A DNA stretch of 64,000 nucleotides from NCBI RefSeq assembly GCF_029094505.1, contig NZ_CP119108.1, positions 1 to 64,000 on the forward strand. Reading direction: 5' to 3'. Of the stretch, positions 1 through 9,556 are shown in pieces; position 1 is the first letter of the stretch; each line of letters starts with the position of its first letter. The DNA is from Microbacterium horticulturae (GTDB lineage: Bacteria > Actinomycetota > Actinomycetes > Actinomycetales > Microbacteriaceae). The translations under genes were made by a program, and so were the position numbers. The notes beneath the pieces are model-generated. The model worked only from the letters and a program-made list of their open reading frames with translations, was not told the DNA's origin and did not search any database.

Positions 1-582
1 GAGTTCGACACACCCCCTGCCTCCACGCCGACGGCAACCCCGGACCCGACGGTGTCGGCGACGCCCGACCCGGCCGCTGAACCCGTCATCCTGCCCGAGG
101 CGAAGAACGGCAAGGTGTTCGGCGTCATGTACATTCCTCGCTTCGGCAAGGATTACCAGGTGCCCATGGCGGGTGGTGTGACCAGACCGGTCACGCTCGA
201 CCCGATCGGCATCGGGCACTATCCCGGCACGCCGATGCCCGGGGCCAAGGGCAATGTGTCGCTGGCGGCCCACCGCACGACCTACGGCAAGCCGTTCAAC
301 AAGATCGCCAAACTGCGGCTGAACGACCCGATCATCATCGAGACGAAGGCCGGCTGGTACGTCTACCGGTTCCGCAATCTCGAGTACGTGAAGCCCAGCG
401 CCGTCGACGTGCTGCTGCCGGTGCCTCAGGAGAAGGATGTCAAGGCCGACGGCCGCTACCTCACGATGACCAGCTGCAGCCCCATGTACTGGAAGAGTGA
501 GCGCATCGTCGCGTACAGCGTGTTCGAGTCGTTCACGCCCCGCGCCGACGGCCCGCCCGATGTGCTCGAGGGGGTGAAGTGA
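1..582 (+). CDS. srtE: Class E sortase, 3' part (5' end outside window)
   Basis: Cysteine transpeptidase that attaches or links cell-wall proteins bearing a sorting signal, acting on the outer face of the membrane. The frame is open from base 1, so the N-terminus (cytoplasmic tail and membrane anchor) lies upstream; the first GTG inside the window, at 52, is unlikely to be the start because the Pro/Thr-rich linker continues before it. The sortase core is complete: catalytic His in SLAAHRTTYGKPF, catalytic Cys in TMTSCSP and the Arg in SERIVAYSVF, in the order and spacing of class E. A TGATG overlap couples it to the next small gene. Its place next to pabA and opposite pknB is the usual actinobacterial arrangement. 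Substrates cannot be told from this window. Confidence 0.93.
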   Translation, partial: EFDTPPASTPTATPDPTVSATPDPAAEPVILPEAKNGKVFGVMYIPRFGKDYQVPMAGGVTRPVTLDPIGIGHYPGTPMPGAKGNVSLAAHRTTYGKPFNKIAKLRLNDPIIIETKAGWYVYRFRNLEYVKPSAVDVLLPVPQEKDVKADGRYLTMTSCSPMYWKSERIVAYSVFESFTPRADGPPDVLEGVK

Positions 583-737
583 TGTACGCGGCTCTCTGGC
601 AGATCTTGCCCGGCCCGTGGTGGGTGCGGGTGCTCATCCTGCTCGTCGTGGTGGCGGCCGTGCTGTACGGACTGTTCTTCTACGTGTTCCCCTGGGTGAG
701 CGCGATCATCGACCCCGACAGCGGCACGGTGCAGTGA
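582..737 (+). CDS. Small single-pass membrane protein (51 aa)
   Basis: The ATG overlaps the sortase stop (TGATG) and the reading frame ends in a GTGA overlap with the amidotransferase start, so the three genes are translationally coupled. The protein begins MYAALWQILPGPWWVRV and has one hydrophobic helix of about 25 residues (VLILLVVVAAVLYGLFFYVF), then a short polar tail ending in DPDSGTVQ. Small membrane proteins at this position are common in Microbacteriaceae, but I know of no assigned function. A role beside the sortase or the division machinery is a guess from position only. Coupling at both ends makes it very likely to be translated. Confidence 0.8.
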   Translation: MYAALWQILPGPWWVRVLILLVVVAAVLYGLFFYVFPWVSAIIDPDSGTVQ

Positions 738-1303
738 CCGGCCTGCTCGTGGTCGACAACCACGACAGCTTCGTGCACATCCTGATCGACCACCTCATGG
801 TGCTCGGCGCCGACATCGACCTCGTTGAGGCAGATGCGCTCGACCCGAACCTCGCGCTGGACGGCTATGACGGCGTGCTCATCTCTCCTGGGCCGGGCAC
901 GCCCGGCGACGCCGGGGCATCCATCCCCCTCGTGCACGAGGCGGAGCGGAGAGGGATGCCGCTGCTCGGCGTGTGCCTGGGACACCAGGTCATCGCCGAG
1001 GCCTTCGGCGGGGTCGTGGGCGGGGCACCCGAACTCATGCACGGGATGGTGTCTGAGATCGAGCATGACGGCACAGGACTCTATGACGGGATGCCGCAGC
1101 CCTTCGCCGCCGGTCGGTACCACTCACTGGCGGTCACCCAGGTGCCCGCGGTGGTGCGGGTGACGGCGCGCACGGTCGACGGCACCGTCATGGGTCTGCG
1201 CCATCGGACGGCGCCGATCGAGGGCGTGCAGTTCCATCCGGAGAGCGTGCTGACCGACCACGGCCGCACGCTGCTGCGCAACTGGGTCGAGCAGGTCGAC
1301 TGA
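734..1303 (+). CDS. pabA: Glutamine amidotransferase, PabA/TrpG family
   Basis: Class I glutamine amidotransferase subunit that releases ammonia from glutamine for aminodeoxychorismate synthase (folate) or anthranilate synthase (tryptophan). The 189-aa protein has the family landmarks in order: N-terminal VVDNHDSF, the SPGPGTP oxyanion region, nucleophile Cys in GVCLGHQ and catalytic His-Glu in GVQFHPES. GTG at 734 was chosen because it makes a GTGA overlap with the preceding stop and puts VVDNHDSF near the N-terminus as in the family; the longer open frame upstream is not protein-like. No chorismate-binding large subunit is adjacent, so PabA and TrpG cannot be separated. The gene lies beside the kinase locus in many actinobacteria. 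Its stop is one base from the convergent pknB stop. Confidence 0.92.
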   Translation: MTGLLVVDNHDSFVHILIDHLMVLGADIDLVEADALDPNLALDGYDGVLISPGPGTPGDAGASIPLVHEAERRGMPLLGVCLGHQVIAEAFGGVVGGAPELMHGMVSEIEHDGTGLYDGMPQPFAAGRYHSLAVTQVPAVVRVTARTVDGTVMGLRHRTAPIEGVQFHPESVLTDHGRTLLRNWVEQVD

Positions 1304-1304
1304 G

Positions 1305-3056
1305 CTACTGCCCGTCGTCGCCGGTGTCGTCCGTCTCCGCGGCGCCCGAGCACGAGACCAGGGTCACCTCGGAGTGGATCGGCACCTCGCCGATCGGGTT
1401 CTGCGTCTTGACAGTCCGCGGATCGCTGGCCGCACAACTCGGATCGTCCTGCACGGTGACGGTGAGCTTGAGCTCTGTGAGCGCGTTCTGCGCGTCCTCG
1501 AGCGTGTAGCCCTCCTGGTCGAAATTGATGACCGTCACGGTTCCGGTAGCCACGACGAGGTCGATCGCGGTGTCTTTCGATACCTTGCTCTTCTCATCCG
1601 CAGACGCGCTGAGGACGACGTCCTTCTCGGTGGCGGGGTCGTCTTCGCTGCGCACCTGACCGAGGGTGAGACCCGCGTCGTCAAGGGCCTGCTCGGCATC
1701 GGGCAGCGAGAGCCCCTCCAGCTTCGGAACGGTCGTCAACTCGGGTCCGGTCGACACGTACACCGTGACCTGCGAGTCCTTCTGCACCGAGATGCCCTCA
1801 TCGGGGTCGGTGCTGATCACCGTTCCGTCATCGACGGTCTCGCTGGGCTTGTCGACGCGCTTCGCGACCAGGTCTTCTTTGTTGAGCGCCTGCTCGGCGT
1901 TCTCGTAGGTCATTCCGGCCACCGTGGGCACGATGCGCGACCCGCTGGGCACGATGTTCAGCGGGCGGAGCGTGAACACCCAGACGAGGACGGAGATCAG
2001 CAGCACCGCGAGGATGGCGACGCCGCCCCAGATCCACGCGGCCGGCGGACCCGCCTGCGTGCGCTTCATCGTCGGATCGGTGCTCAGCTGACGCAGGGCA
2101 CGGGCCGTCTCGGCGGCCTGACGGGGATCGGGACCATACAGCGTGTTCGACAGCGTGTCGACCTCGCGGCGTGAGGGCTCTTTGCCGTCGACGGTGGCAT
2201 CGAGCGTCTCACGGAACGCCGCCGCATCGGGAAAGCGCTGGAAGGGGTCCTTCGCCAGGGCCTGCAGCACGACCGCGTCCAGTGCGCGCGGCACCGTGTC
2301 GACGATCTCGGAGGGCGGGACGGGTGCTTCGCTGACGTGCTGGTAGGCGACGGCCACGGGCGTGTCGCCGCGGAACGGCTGGCGTCCGGTCAGCAGCTCG
2401 TAGAGCACCACACCCGTCGAGTACAGGTCGGTGCGGGCATCCACCACATCGCCCTTGGCCTGCTCGGGTGAGAAGTAGGCCGCGGTGCCCAGGATCGTGG
2501 TGGTCTCGGCGACTGTCGAGGACGAGTCGGAGACCGCGCGGGCGATGCCGAAGTCCATGACCTTGACCTGGCCCGCGTCCGTGATCATCACGTTGCCGGG
2601 CTTGATGTCGCGGTGCACGACGCCGGCCCGGTGCGAGTACTCGAGCGCCTCGAGGATACCGTCGACATAGCGGACCGCATCGGGAATCGGCACGGGTCCC
2701 TCGGCGATGACGTCCTTCAGCAGCCGGCCGTGCACGAGCTCCATGATGATGTACGGAACCGCCCGTGCGGTGCCGCGGTCATCCACCTCGGTGTCTTCGC
2801 CCGCGTCGTACACCCGCACGATCGCCGGAGACGACATGCGTGATGCGGCCTGAGCCTCGAGGCGGAAGCGGGTCCGGAACGCGCTGTCGCGGCTCAGCTC
2901 GGCGTCGAGGATCTTTATCGCGACCGGACGGCCGAGGGTGAGGTCGTAACCCCGGAACACCGATGCCATGCCGCCGTGCCCGATGGGCTCGTCGACGCGG
3001 TAGCGTCCGGAAAGCACGCGCGACTCGGCTGCCACATCACTCTCCATGGATTGCAC
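1305..3056 (-). CDS. pknB: Ser/Thr protein kinase with three PASTA domains
   Basis: Transmembrane eukaryotic-type kinase that senses peptidoglycan fragments or lipid II through its external PASTA domains and phosphorylates growth and division proteins. In the 583-aa protein: kinase domain about 17-280 with glycine loop GHGGMAS, Lys48 in [14 protein letters not shown] at 148-155 and DFG at 168-170; Thr-rich activation loop near 178-190; juxtamembrane region to 340; one helix about 341-362; then three PASTA repeats (about 375-440, 441-507, 508-575). Last gene of the - strand operon, 36 nt after the second kinase. GTG at 3056 is used; an ATG three codons on is also possible. PASTA content is the feature that marks PknB rather than PknA. 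The tail TDDTGDDGQ is acidic. Confidence 0.95.
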   Translation of the reverse strand: MQSMESDVAAESRVLSGRYRVDEPIGHGGMASVFRGYDLTLGRPVAIKILDAELSRDSAFRTRFRLEAQAASRMSSPAIVRVYDAGEDTEVDDRGTARAVPYIIMELVHGRLLKDVIAEGPVPIPDAVRYVDGILEALEYSHRAGVVHRDIKPGNVMITDAGQVKVMDFGIARAVSDSSSTVAETTTILGTAAYFSPEQAKGDVVDARTDLYSTGVVLYELLTGRQPFRGDTPVAVAYQHVSEAPVPPSEIVDTVPRALDAVVLQALAKDPFQRFPDAAAFRETLDATVDGKEPSRREVDTLSNTLYGPDPRQAAETARALRQLSTDPTMKRTQAGPPAAWIWGGVAILAVLLISVLVWVFTLRPLNIVPSGSRIVPTVAGMTYENAEQALNKEDLVAKRVDKPSETVDDGTVISTDPDEGISVQKDSQVTVYVSTGPELTTVPKLEGLSLPDAEQALDDAGLTLGQVRSEDDPATEKDVVLSASADEKSKVSKDTAIDLVVATGTVTVINFDQEGYTLEDAQNALTELKLTVTVQDDPSCAASDPRTVKTQNPIGEVPIHSEVTLVSCSGAAETDDTGDDGQ

Positions 3057-3092
3057 TCACGCCAGCCTAACGGACGGGTCCGTGGGGACCCG

Positions 3093-4898
3093 TCAGCCGG
3101 CGGCGTCTCCGGAACCGTCGTCGCCGCTGTCTCCCAAGCCCTGACCTTCACCGTCGGCGGGCGGCGTGGTCGTCTGTTCGGGGGCGGGAGCCGCAGCGAT
3201 GGTGACGGTCTTCGTCGACTTGGGCGAGGTGAGCTCACCGCTCGTGCCCGAGCAGGTCGCCGTGTACACGATCTTGAGGTCGTCTCCACCCGCGCCGGTG
3301 ATCGTCAGCGAGATGTCACCGGGGCTCGTGCCCGTCGACAGTGTGGACGTGCTGCCCGAGTTCGAGCCGTTGACGAACTGACCGTTGGTCGCCGTGAACG
3401 AGTAGCCGGTGAGGTTGCCGGTGCCCGAGGGGCAGGTGAAGTCGGGGATGGTGACCGTCGCGGTGCCGCCCTCGACGACCTGGCCGTTGTCTCCGCTGCC
3501 GGTGATGGAGGCGGCTCCCGGCGGCGTGGTGATGGTGGTGGGCGCGGTGTAGCAGGTGAGGGTGATGGTGGCCGGCGGCGTCGCGTTGCCACGCGGGTCG
3601 ACCGACTGCACGGTGCCCTGCTCGTCCTTCGACGAGGCCGCGGATCCATCGACGATGTTCGCCTGGAGATCGTTGTCGTCGAGGAGGGCGGCGGCGGCAT
3701 CGCACTTCATGCCGACGAGGCTCAGCGCATCGATGTTGACCGGTGTCACGGTGTCGGTCGGCGTCGGGCTCGCCGGGCTCGATACCGGAGCCGACGGGCT
3801 CTTGCTTGCCGCGTCGTCGCCGCCGCGGTTGCCGAAGATGGCGAAGAGCGTGCCGGCCAGCACGATGATCAACAGGGCGATGAGCGCGATCAACGGCCAG
3901 GTCCACGGGCTGCGCTTCTTCTTCTGCTTCTCATCGGCGCCGGCCGGCTGACCGGGCAGCAGCGCGGCTTCGGGCAGCAGCCGTGTGGTGGCCGAGGTGT
4001 CGCCGCCGGTCGTGAGCAGCTGGGTCGCGGCATCCACCCCTGTCCCGATGGCGGGGACGGCCGCGATGGCCGCCGCGATGTCACCGCGCCGCAGGGCGGT
4101 CGCGGCACGTGCCACGATGGCGGTCGAAGCCGGGCGGTCCTCCGGCTTCTTCGCGATCATCGACATCACGAAGTTCTGCACCGGCTGGGCGACCGTGGCC
4201 GGCAGCGGCGGCGGCGCGTCGTTGATCTGTGCCATGGCGATGGCGACCTGCGACTCGCCCGTGAAGGGACGCTTGCCAGCCAGGCACTCGTACGCGACGA
4301 TGCCCAGCGAGTAGATGTCGGTGGCGGGCGATGCCGGGTGTCCGGACGCCTGCTCGGGCGAGAGATACTGCACCGTGCCCATGACCTGACCGGTCGCGGT
4401 CAGCGGCACCTGGTCGGCGATGCGCGCGATACCGAAGTCGGTGATCTTCACTCGGCCGTCGGGCGTGATCAGCAGGTTTCCGGGTTTGATGTCGCGGTGC
4501 ACGAGTCCGGCGGCGTGAGCGGCCTGCAGGGCGGCCGCGGTCTGCGCGACGATGTCGAGCGTCTTGTCGGTCGACAACGAGGTCTCGCGCTCGAGAATGG
4601 TCGAGAGCGCCTCGCCGGGCACGAGCTCCATGACGAGGAAGGCCGAGCCGTTCTCCTCGCCGTAGTCGAAGACGCTCGCTATGCCCTCGTGGTTGACGAG
4701 GGCGGCGTGGCGGGCCTCCGCGCGGAAGCGCTCGAGGAAGCCGGGATCGCCCATGTACTCGTCTTTGAGGATCTTGATGGCGACGGTGCGGCCGATGACG
4801 TGGTCGGTGGCCTCCCACACCTCGCCCATGCCGCCGATCGCGATCCGCGAGTCGAGCTCGTAGCGGCCGCCGAAGGTCACACCCTGCGTCGGTCTCAT
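3093..4898 (-). CDS. pknA: Ser/Thr protein kinase, PknA-like with unusual outer domain
   Basis: Second eukaryotic-type kinase of the locus, 601 aa. Kinase domain about 12-270: GIGGMGE-type glycine loop, Lys42 in [14 protein letters not shown] from 134, DFG from 154. A KQKKKRS stop-transfer block precedes one helix (about 335-358). Outside, a Ser/Pro/Thr linker leads to one PASTA-like module ([20 protein letters not shown]) and then an Ig-like, Ser/Thr/Gly-rich beta region with Cys pairs, ending in an acidic Gly/Asp tail. Mycobacterial PknA has no such large ectodomain, so the assignment rests on position between pbpA and pknB. Start ATG overlaps the pbpA stop (ATGA). It presumably phosphorylates partners read by the FHA proteins and reversed by the PP2C phosphatase of the same operon. 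Confidence 0.88.
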   Translation of the reverse strand: MRPTQGVTFGGRYELDSRIAIGGMGEVWEATDHVIGRTVAIKILKDEYMGDPGFLERFRAEARHAALVNHEGIASVFDYGEENGSAFLVMELVPGEALSTILERETSLSTDKTLDIVAQTAAALQAAHAAGLVHRDIKPGNLLITPDGRVKITDFGIARIADQVPLTATGQVMGTVQYLSPEQASGHPASPATDIYSLGIVAYECLAGKRPFTGESQVAIAMAQINDAPPPLPATVAQPVQNFVMSMIAKKPEDRPASTAIVARAATALRRGDIAAAIAAVPAIGTGVDAATQLLTTGGDTSATTRLLPEAALLPGQPAGADEKQKKKRSPWTWPLIALIALLIIVLAGTLFAIFGNRGGDDAASKSPSAPVSSPASPTPTDTVTPVNIDALSLVGMKCDAAAALLDDNDLQANIVDGSAASSKDEQGTVQSVDPRGNATPPATITLTCYTAPTTITTPPGAASITGSGDNGQVVEGGTATVTIPDFTCPSGTGNLTGYSFTATNGQFVNGSNSGSTSTLSTGTSPGDISLTITGAGGDDLKIVYTATCSGTSGELTSPKSTKTVTIAAAPAPEQTTTPPADGEGQGLGDSGDDGSGDAAG

Positions 4899-6352
4899 TT
4901 ACCCAGCACCGCCTCCATGACCTTTTTCGCGATGGGCGCCGCGATCGTATTCCCGCTGCCCGACTGCCCTTGACCTCCGCCATTCTCCACGACGACGGCC
5001 ACCGCAACCTGAGGGTCGTCTGCGGGCGCGAAACCGGTGAACCACAGCGTGAACGGCTCGTCATCGCCGTTCTGCGCGGTACCGGTCTTGCCTCCGACCT
5101 CGACCCCGTCAATTCTTGCATTGGTCGCGATGCCCTCGCTGACATTGGCGACCATCATGTCGGCCATCTCTTTGTCGAGATCCTCATCGAGCGCGCGGCC
5201 GAACTGCGTGTCGTCGAACGTCTTCTGCACCTTCAGATCCGGCCCGACGACCTCGTCGACCATCCGCGGGTTCATGACGATGCCGCCGTTGGCGATGCCG
5301 GCCGTCACCATGGCCATCTGCAGCGGTGTCGCGCGCACGTCGCCCTGGCCGAAGCCGCTGAGGGCGGTTCGGTCGGGCGTGAGGTCTTTCGGGTACACGG
5401 ACGGGGTCGAGGTCAGCGGCATGGTGAACGACGAGTTGAAGCCGTACTTCTCGGCCTCGGCGCGGATCGCGTCGTCTCCCACCTTGACGGCCAGTTCGGC
5501 CATCGGGATGTTGCAGCTCAGTCGCAGCGCCGTCGCGATCGTGACCTCCTTGCCCGAGCCGCAGGTGCCGCCGGTGTCGTTGCGGATCTGCGTCGATGTG
5601 CCCGGGAGCGTGTAGCGCGCGAGGTTGGGGAGCTTCGAGTCGGGCGTGAAGTCACCCGAAGCGAGGGCGGCCGAGGCCGTGACGAGCTTGAACGTCGATC
5701 CCGGTGGGTTGAGGTTTCCGCCGATGGCGCGGTTGTAGAGCGGGTTCGACGCGTCCTTGACGAGCGAGTCGTAGAACGTGTTGACGGCATCGGAGTCGTG
5801 TGAGGCCAGCTTGTTCGTGTCGAAGCTCGGGCTCGTGACCATTGCGAGGATGCGCCCCGTCTTCGGTTCGATCGCGATGACCGCCCCCTGCAGGTCGCCC
5901 AGCGCGTCATAGGCCGCCTTCTGCACGTCGGCATCGAGCGAGAGCACGACGTTTGACCCGCGCGGCGGCTGGCCGCTGACGATCCGTTCGATCCGTGCGA
6001 GGAACTGCGAGCTGCCGGTGCCCGAGAGCTCCTGGTTCATCGCCTGCTCGATGCCGGTCGATGACTGCAGCACCGGGTTGATGTAGCCGGTCACCGGTGC
6101 CCACATGTCGGGATCGGTGTACTTGCGCTGCCAGCTGTAGATGTCGTTCGACTTCACCGATCGTGCGATGGCCGAGCCGCTGGCGATGATCGATCCGCGC
6201 TGCACCTCGAACGAGTCGTAGAGCGTGCGCTTGTTCGCGGCGTTCTGGGCGAGGTTGTCGGCCTGCACGACCTGGATCACGCTCGTCGACCCGAACAGGG
6301 CGAGGAACATGATCAGGACGATGATCGAGAGGCGCCTGAGTTCTTTGGTCAT
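4895..6352 (-). CDS. pbpA: Penicillin-binding protein, class B transpeptidase
   Basis: Peptidoglycan transpeptidase that crosslinks stem peptides, paired with the SEDS glycosyltransferase encoded just upstream. The 485-aa protein has an N-terminal membrane helix (about 8-28), a dimerisation region and a transpeptidase domain with all three motifs: STFK with Ser219, SCN near 279-281, and KTGTAQ in the C-terminal quarter. Length fits actinobacterial PbpA, shorter than FtsI. One base separates its start from the rodA stop, and its stop overlaps the pknA start by four bases, so coupled translation is likely. In mycobacteria PbpA is a kinase substrate; here that is inferred from the shared operon. 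Confidence 0.95.
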   Translation of the reverse strand: MTKELRRLSIIVLIMFLALFGSTSVIQVVQADNLAQNAANKRTLYDSFEVQRGSIIASGSAIARSVKSNDIYSWQRKYTDPDMWAPVTGYINPVLQSSTGIEQAMNQELSGTGSSQFLARIERIVSGQPPRGSNVVLSLDADVQKAAYDALGDLQGAVIAIEPKTGRILAMVTSPSFDTNKLASHDSDAVNTFYDSLVKDASNPLYNRAIGGNLNPPGSTFKLVTASAALASGDFTPDSKLPNLARYTLPGTSTQIRNDTGGTCGSGKEVTIATALRLSCNIPMAELAVKVGDDAIRAEAEKYGFNSSFTMPLTSTPSVYPKDLTPDRTALSGFGQGDVRATPLQMAMVTAGIANGGIVMNPRMVDEVVGPDLKVQKTFDDTQFGRALDEDLDKEMADMMVANVSEGIATNARIDGVEVGGKTGTAQNGDDEPFTLWFTGFAPADDPQVAVAVVVENGGGQGQSGSGNTIAAPIAKKVMEAVLGK

Positions 6353-6353
6353 G

Positions 6354-7781
6354 TCAGCCGATCACCACCCGGGGCCGTGATCTGACGGCATCCGAGATCC
6401 GCAGCAGGATCGCCACGATGATCCAGTTCGCCACAAGCGACGATCCGCCCGCCGCCAGGAACGGGGTCGCAAGTCCGGTCAGAGGGATCAGCCGCGTGAC
6501 GCCGCCGACCATGATCACGACCTGCAGCGCGACCGTGAACGAGACGCCGACGGCGAGCAGCTTACCGAAGTCGTCCTGGCCGTTCAGGCCGATGCGCAGC
6601 CCGCGGCTGGTGAACACCATGTACAGGCACAGGATCGCGAACAGGCCGATGAGGCCCAGCTCTTCGCCCAGACTCGGGAAGATGTAGTCGCTCTCGGCGA
6701 CGGGCGTCAGCCAGGGCCGGCCCTGGCCGAGACCAGTGCCGATGAGCCCGCCCTTGGACATCCCGAAGATGCCCGTGACGAGCTGATAGCTGTTGCCGTC
6801 CATCAGCTTGGGGTTGAAGGCGTCGAGCCAGTTCTCGAAGCGCCCGTGCACGTAGGGAAGAACGCGGGATGCCGCGAAGGCACCGGCCGCGGCCAGGATC
6901 ACACCCATCAGCACCCAGCTGGTCTTGCCGGTGGCCACGTACAGCATCGCCACGAACATGCCGAAGATCAGCAACCCGGTGCCCAGGTCGCGCTGCATGA
7001 CGATGATGCCGAGCGAGATGAGCCAGATCACCAGCAGCGGGCCGAGCTCGCGGGGGCGCGGCCAGGTGAAGCCGAGGAACTTCTTGCCGGTCGAGGTCAG
7101 ACTGTCGCGCGTGCGCACCAGGTAGCCGGCGAAGAAGATCGCCAGGCAGATCTTGGCCAGCTCGCCCGGCTGGAAGGAGAAGAACCCGAGCGACACCCAG
7201 ACGTCGGCATTGGCATCCGTCCCCAATCCGGGGATGATCGGCAGGATCAGCAGCACGATGCCCGCCAGGCCGAAGAGGTACGTGTATCGGAAGAGCACGC
7301 GGTAGTTGCGCAGCAGGATCACCACGAGGATCGCCCCGACCAGGGCGATGCCTGCCCAGGCGAGCTGACGGTTCGAGTACGCGGCCCACCCGTGCCGGCC
7401 CCAGTGCACGTCGAGACGATAGATCATGGCCAGGCCGAGCCCGGTCAGTACCGTCGCGATGGGCACGACGAACGGGTCGGCGTCGCGGGCGACGATGCGC
7501 AGGGTGATGTGCAGTGCGAGCGCGAGGGCCGTGAGCACACCGAGGTAGATGAGGAACTTCGGGTCGACCTCGCCGGCGGCGCCCAGCTGCACGAGCACGA
7601 CGGCAGCGCCGTTGATGATGAACGCGAAGACCAGCAGCGCGAGCTCGCGGTTGCGTTGCTTCTGCGGCACGCGGATCTTTCGCAGCGCACGCACCACGGC
7701 GGTGTCGGTGTGGCCGTCGTCGACGGCTGCCGGCTCGGTGGTGGGCCGGACAGGAGTGATTCCACCGGGGGGCGTGCGCAT
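6354..7781 (-). CDS. rodA: SEDS peptidoglycan glycosyltransferase RodA/FtsW family
   Basis: Polytopic membrane enzyme that polymerises lipid II into glycan strands together with the class B PBP encoded next. The 475-aa protein has many hydrophobic helices, a charged cytoplasmic N-terminus of about 40 residues (RALRKIRVPQKQRNRE) and SEDS signatures such as GLGTDANADVWVSLGFFSFQPGELAKICLA in the middle and FPSLGEELGLIGLFAIL with the GGVTRLIPLTGLATPFLAAGG region near the C-terminus. It starts at ATG 7781 in a TAATG overlap with pstP. Paired with pbpA, it is better called RodA than FtsW, since division FtsW normally sits in the dcw cluster; automated tools may label it FtsW. Confidence 0.94.
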   Translation of the reverse strand: MRTPPGGITPVRPTTEPAAVDDGHTDTAVVRALRKIRVPQKQRNRELALLVFAFIINGAAVVLVQLGAAGEVDPKFLIYLGVLTALALALHITLRIVARDADPFVVPIATVLTGLGLAMIYRLDVHWGRHGWAAYSNRQLAWAGIALVGAILVVILLRNYRVLFRYTYLFGLAGIVLLILPIIPGLGTDANADVWVSLGFFSFQPGELAKICLAIFFAGYLVRTRDSLTSTGKKFLGFTWPRPRELGPLLVIWLISLGIIVMQRDLGTGLLIFGMFVAMLYVATGKTSWVLMGVILAAAGAFAASRVLPYVHGRFENWLDAFNPKLMDGNSYQLVTGIFGMSKGGLIGTGLGQGRPWLTPVAESDYIFPSLGEELGLIGLFAILCLYMVFTSRGLRIGLNGQDDFGKLLAVGVSFTVALQVVIMVGGVTRLIPLTGLATPFLAAGGSSLVANWIIVAILLRISDAVRSRPRVVIG

Positions 7782-9016
7782 TATTCGCTCCCTATGTTCT
7801 CGCGTAGCTGGTCGACGATGTTCTGCGCGTCTTCCAGCGAGTTCGCGGCGATCGTCGCCTGCACGGTCTCACGCTCGAACTCCGGCAGCAGGATCAACGG
7901 GATGCCGGTGTCTTCGTACGGGGTCGACAGCGAGATCGGGCCGACATTCTGCTGGATGCCGCGGAAGATCACCACCGTGTCTTCGTCGGCCCCGACGAAG
8001 TAGCGCGTCTGCGTCCACTGGTACGCGCCGAACAGTGCGCCGGCGATGAGGGCCAGCACGAGCACCAAGCCGGCGATCCACCCGATGCGCCGCCGACGGG
8101 CGCGCCGGCGGTCTTCTTCGATGAGCTCTTCGAGGTACTCCGCGGCCGGTTCGAAGTGCGTCGGCTCGTTGGCGGCCTGACGTGCCGGGTGGAACCACGA
8201 GATGCGGCCGGTGCGGGCTGCGGGGACCTCGACGCCTTGGGGGTTGGATGCCGCACCCACGATGGTCGGCGTGCCCGAGACGAGCGGGTGCTGGCCCCCG
8301 ACATCCACGATGACGATCGTCACGTTGTCGGGCGCGCCGGCATCCAGCGCCTGCTTCAGCAGCATGTCGGCGGTTCTGCCCGGAGCCATGCCCAGAGCCA
8401 GTGTCTTGGCGGTGTGCGTGTCGTCGACGACGCCGCAAAGGCCGTCGGAGCACAGCAGCCAGCGGTCACCGGGTTTGGTCGGCATGACGAACGTGTCGAT
8501 CTCGGGGTCGGCCTCCATATCGGAGAGCACGCGCATCAGCACCGAGCGGCGTGGGTGGTAGCGCGCCTCCTCGGGCGTGATGCGCCCCGAATCGACCAGG
8601 CGCTGCACGAACGTATGGTCGGTGGTGATCTGCGTGAGTGCGTCGTCGCGGTACAGGTAGATGCGCGAGTCGCCGATGTGGGCGATGACCGCGTACTCGT
8701 CGACCATGATGATCGCGCAGACCGTGGTGCCCAGCCCTGCCAGCTCGGGCTTGGACTTGACCGTGTTGATGAGATCGGATGCCGCCGCATGCAGCGTGTC
8801 TTCCAGCGCCCTCTCGGCCTCACCGGTGGTCGCGTAGATGCGGTCGAGCCCCTCGAGCCGCGCGATGGCGACGCTGGAGGCGACGTCACCGCCCGCGTGC
8901 CCGCCCATGCCGTCGGCCACGACGAACAGATTGGCGCCGGAGTACCCGGAGTCCTGGTTGTTCGAGCGCACCTTGCCGGTGTGTGAGAGGGCGGCACTCG
9001 ATCCCGAGAAGACCAT
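7781..9016 (-). CDS. pstP: PP2C-family Ser/Thr phosphatase, membrane anchored
   Basis: Metal-dependent phosphatase that reverses phosphorylation by the two kinases of the operon. Residues about 5-240 form the PP2C domain: GKVRSNNQDSG, VVADGMGGHAGGDVAS, GTT and GDSRIYL, and late LLCSDGLCGVVDD and APDNVTIVIVDV with the metal-binding Asp residues. A basic block (RRRARRRRIGW) precedes one membrane helix (about 312-332), followed by a small external domain of about 80 residues. Total 411 aa, shorter than mycobacterial PstP. It follows fhaB after 12 nt and overlaps rodA. Catalysis is on the cytoplasmic face. Confidence 0.95.
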   Translation of the reverse strand: MVFSGSSAALSHTGKVRSNNQDSGYSGANLFVVADGMGGHAGGDVASSVAIARLEGLDRIYATTGEAERALEDTLHAAASDLINTVKSKPELAGLGTTVCAIIMVDEYAVIAHIGDSRIYLYRDDALTQITTDHTFVQRLVDSGRITPEEARYHPRRSVLMRVLSDMEADPEIDTFVMPTKPGDRWLLCSDGLCGVVDDTHTAKTLALGMAPGRTADMLLKQALDAGAPDNVTIVIVDVGGQHPLVSGTPTIVGAASNPQGVEVPAARTGRISWFHPARQAANEPTHFEPAAEYLEELIEEDRRRARRRRIGWIAGLVLVLALIAGALFGAYQWTQTRYFVGADEDTVVIFRGIQQNVGPISLSTPYEDTGIPLILLPEFERETVQATIAANSLEDAQNIVDQLRENIGSE

Positions 9017-9028
9017 GTCGGCGTGTGC

Positions 9029-9556
9029 CTACTTCCGCAGCTCGAACGTCGTCGCGCCCACCTTGATGGGAGCGCCGACGGTCACCGGGGTCGGTGCCGA
9101 CACGCGGACGCCGGCATGCCAGGTGCCGTTGGTCGAGTCCAGGTCTTGGATCATCCACTGGTCGCCCCAGAGCACGAGGCGGGCGTGGTGGCTCGAGGTG
9201 TAGTCATCGCGGATCACCAGACCCGACTCGCTCGAGCGCCCGATCGTCAGCGGCTCGGTGCCCAGCGGCAGCTCGAGCCCGGTCTTGGGGCCGCTCGTGA
9301 TGACGATGCGTGACACGGTCTGGGTCGTGGCGGCTCCGGCGGCCGCCGGTGGCGAGGTCAGCGACTGCACGGGCATCGTGGCGTCTCCCGGGCCCGCGGG
9401 TGCCGCGGCCGGGACGGGTGCCGCCTGCGGCTCGGGCATCTTGCGCACCTTCACTCCGAAGAGGTCGGCGCGCAGCGAATAGACCACAGCGAAGACGAAG
9501 AACCACATCAGCACCAGGAAGCCGATGCGCAGCAGCAGGAGGGTCAGTTCACTCAC
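9029..9556 (-). CDS. fhaB: FHA-domain protein FhaB (membrane-anchored)
   Basis: Phosphothreonine reader that docks on the kinases or their substrates. The start is GTG at 9556 (protein MSELTLLLLRIGFLVLMWFF), because it overlaps the fhaA stop as GTGA and places a membrane helix (about 3-25) at the N-terminus; the frame is open further upstream but there runs antisense to the FHA domain of fhaA. In the 175-aa protein a Pro/Ala linker leads to a C-terminal FHA domain: LPLGTEPLTIGRSSESGLVI, the SSHHARL strand with the pThr-contact Ser/His, and STNGTWHAG. In mycobacteria FhaB (FipA) links kinase signalling to division. Confidence 0.93.
   Translation of the reverse strand: MSELTLLLLRIGFLVLMWFFVFAVVYSLRADLFGVKVRKMPEPQAAPVPAAAPAGPGDATMPVQSLTSPPAAAGAATTQTVSRIVITSGPKTGLELPLGTEPLTIGRSSESGLVIRDDYTSSHHARLVLWGDQWMIQDLDSTNGTWHAGVRVSAPTPVTVGAPIKVGATTFELRK

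Noticed and set aside
2976..4973. Long open frame on + over the second kinase gene (665 codons)
   Set aside because: It is antisense to a kinase with all catalytic motifs; the translation is Arg/Gly/Asp-rich with no domain. GC-rich genes leave long open frames opposite.
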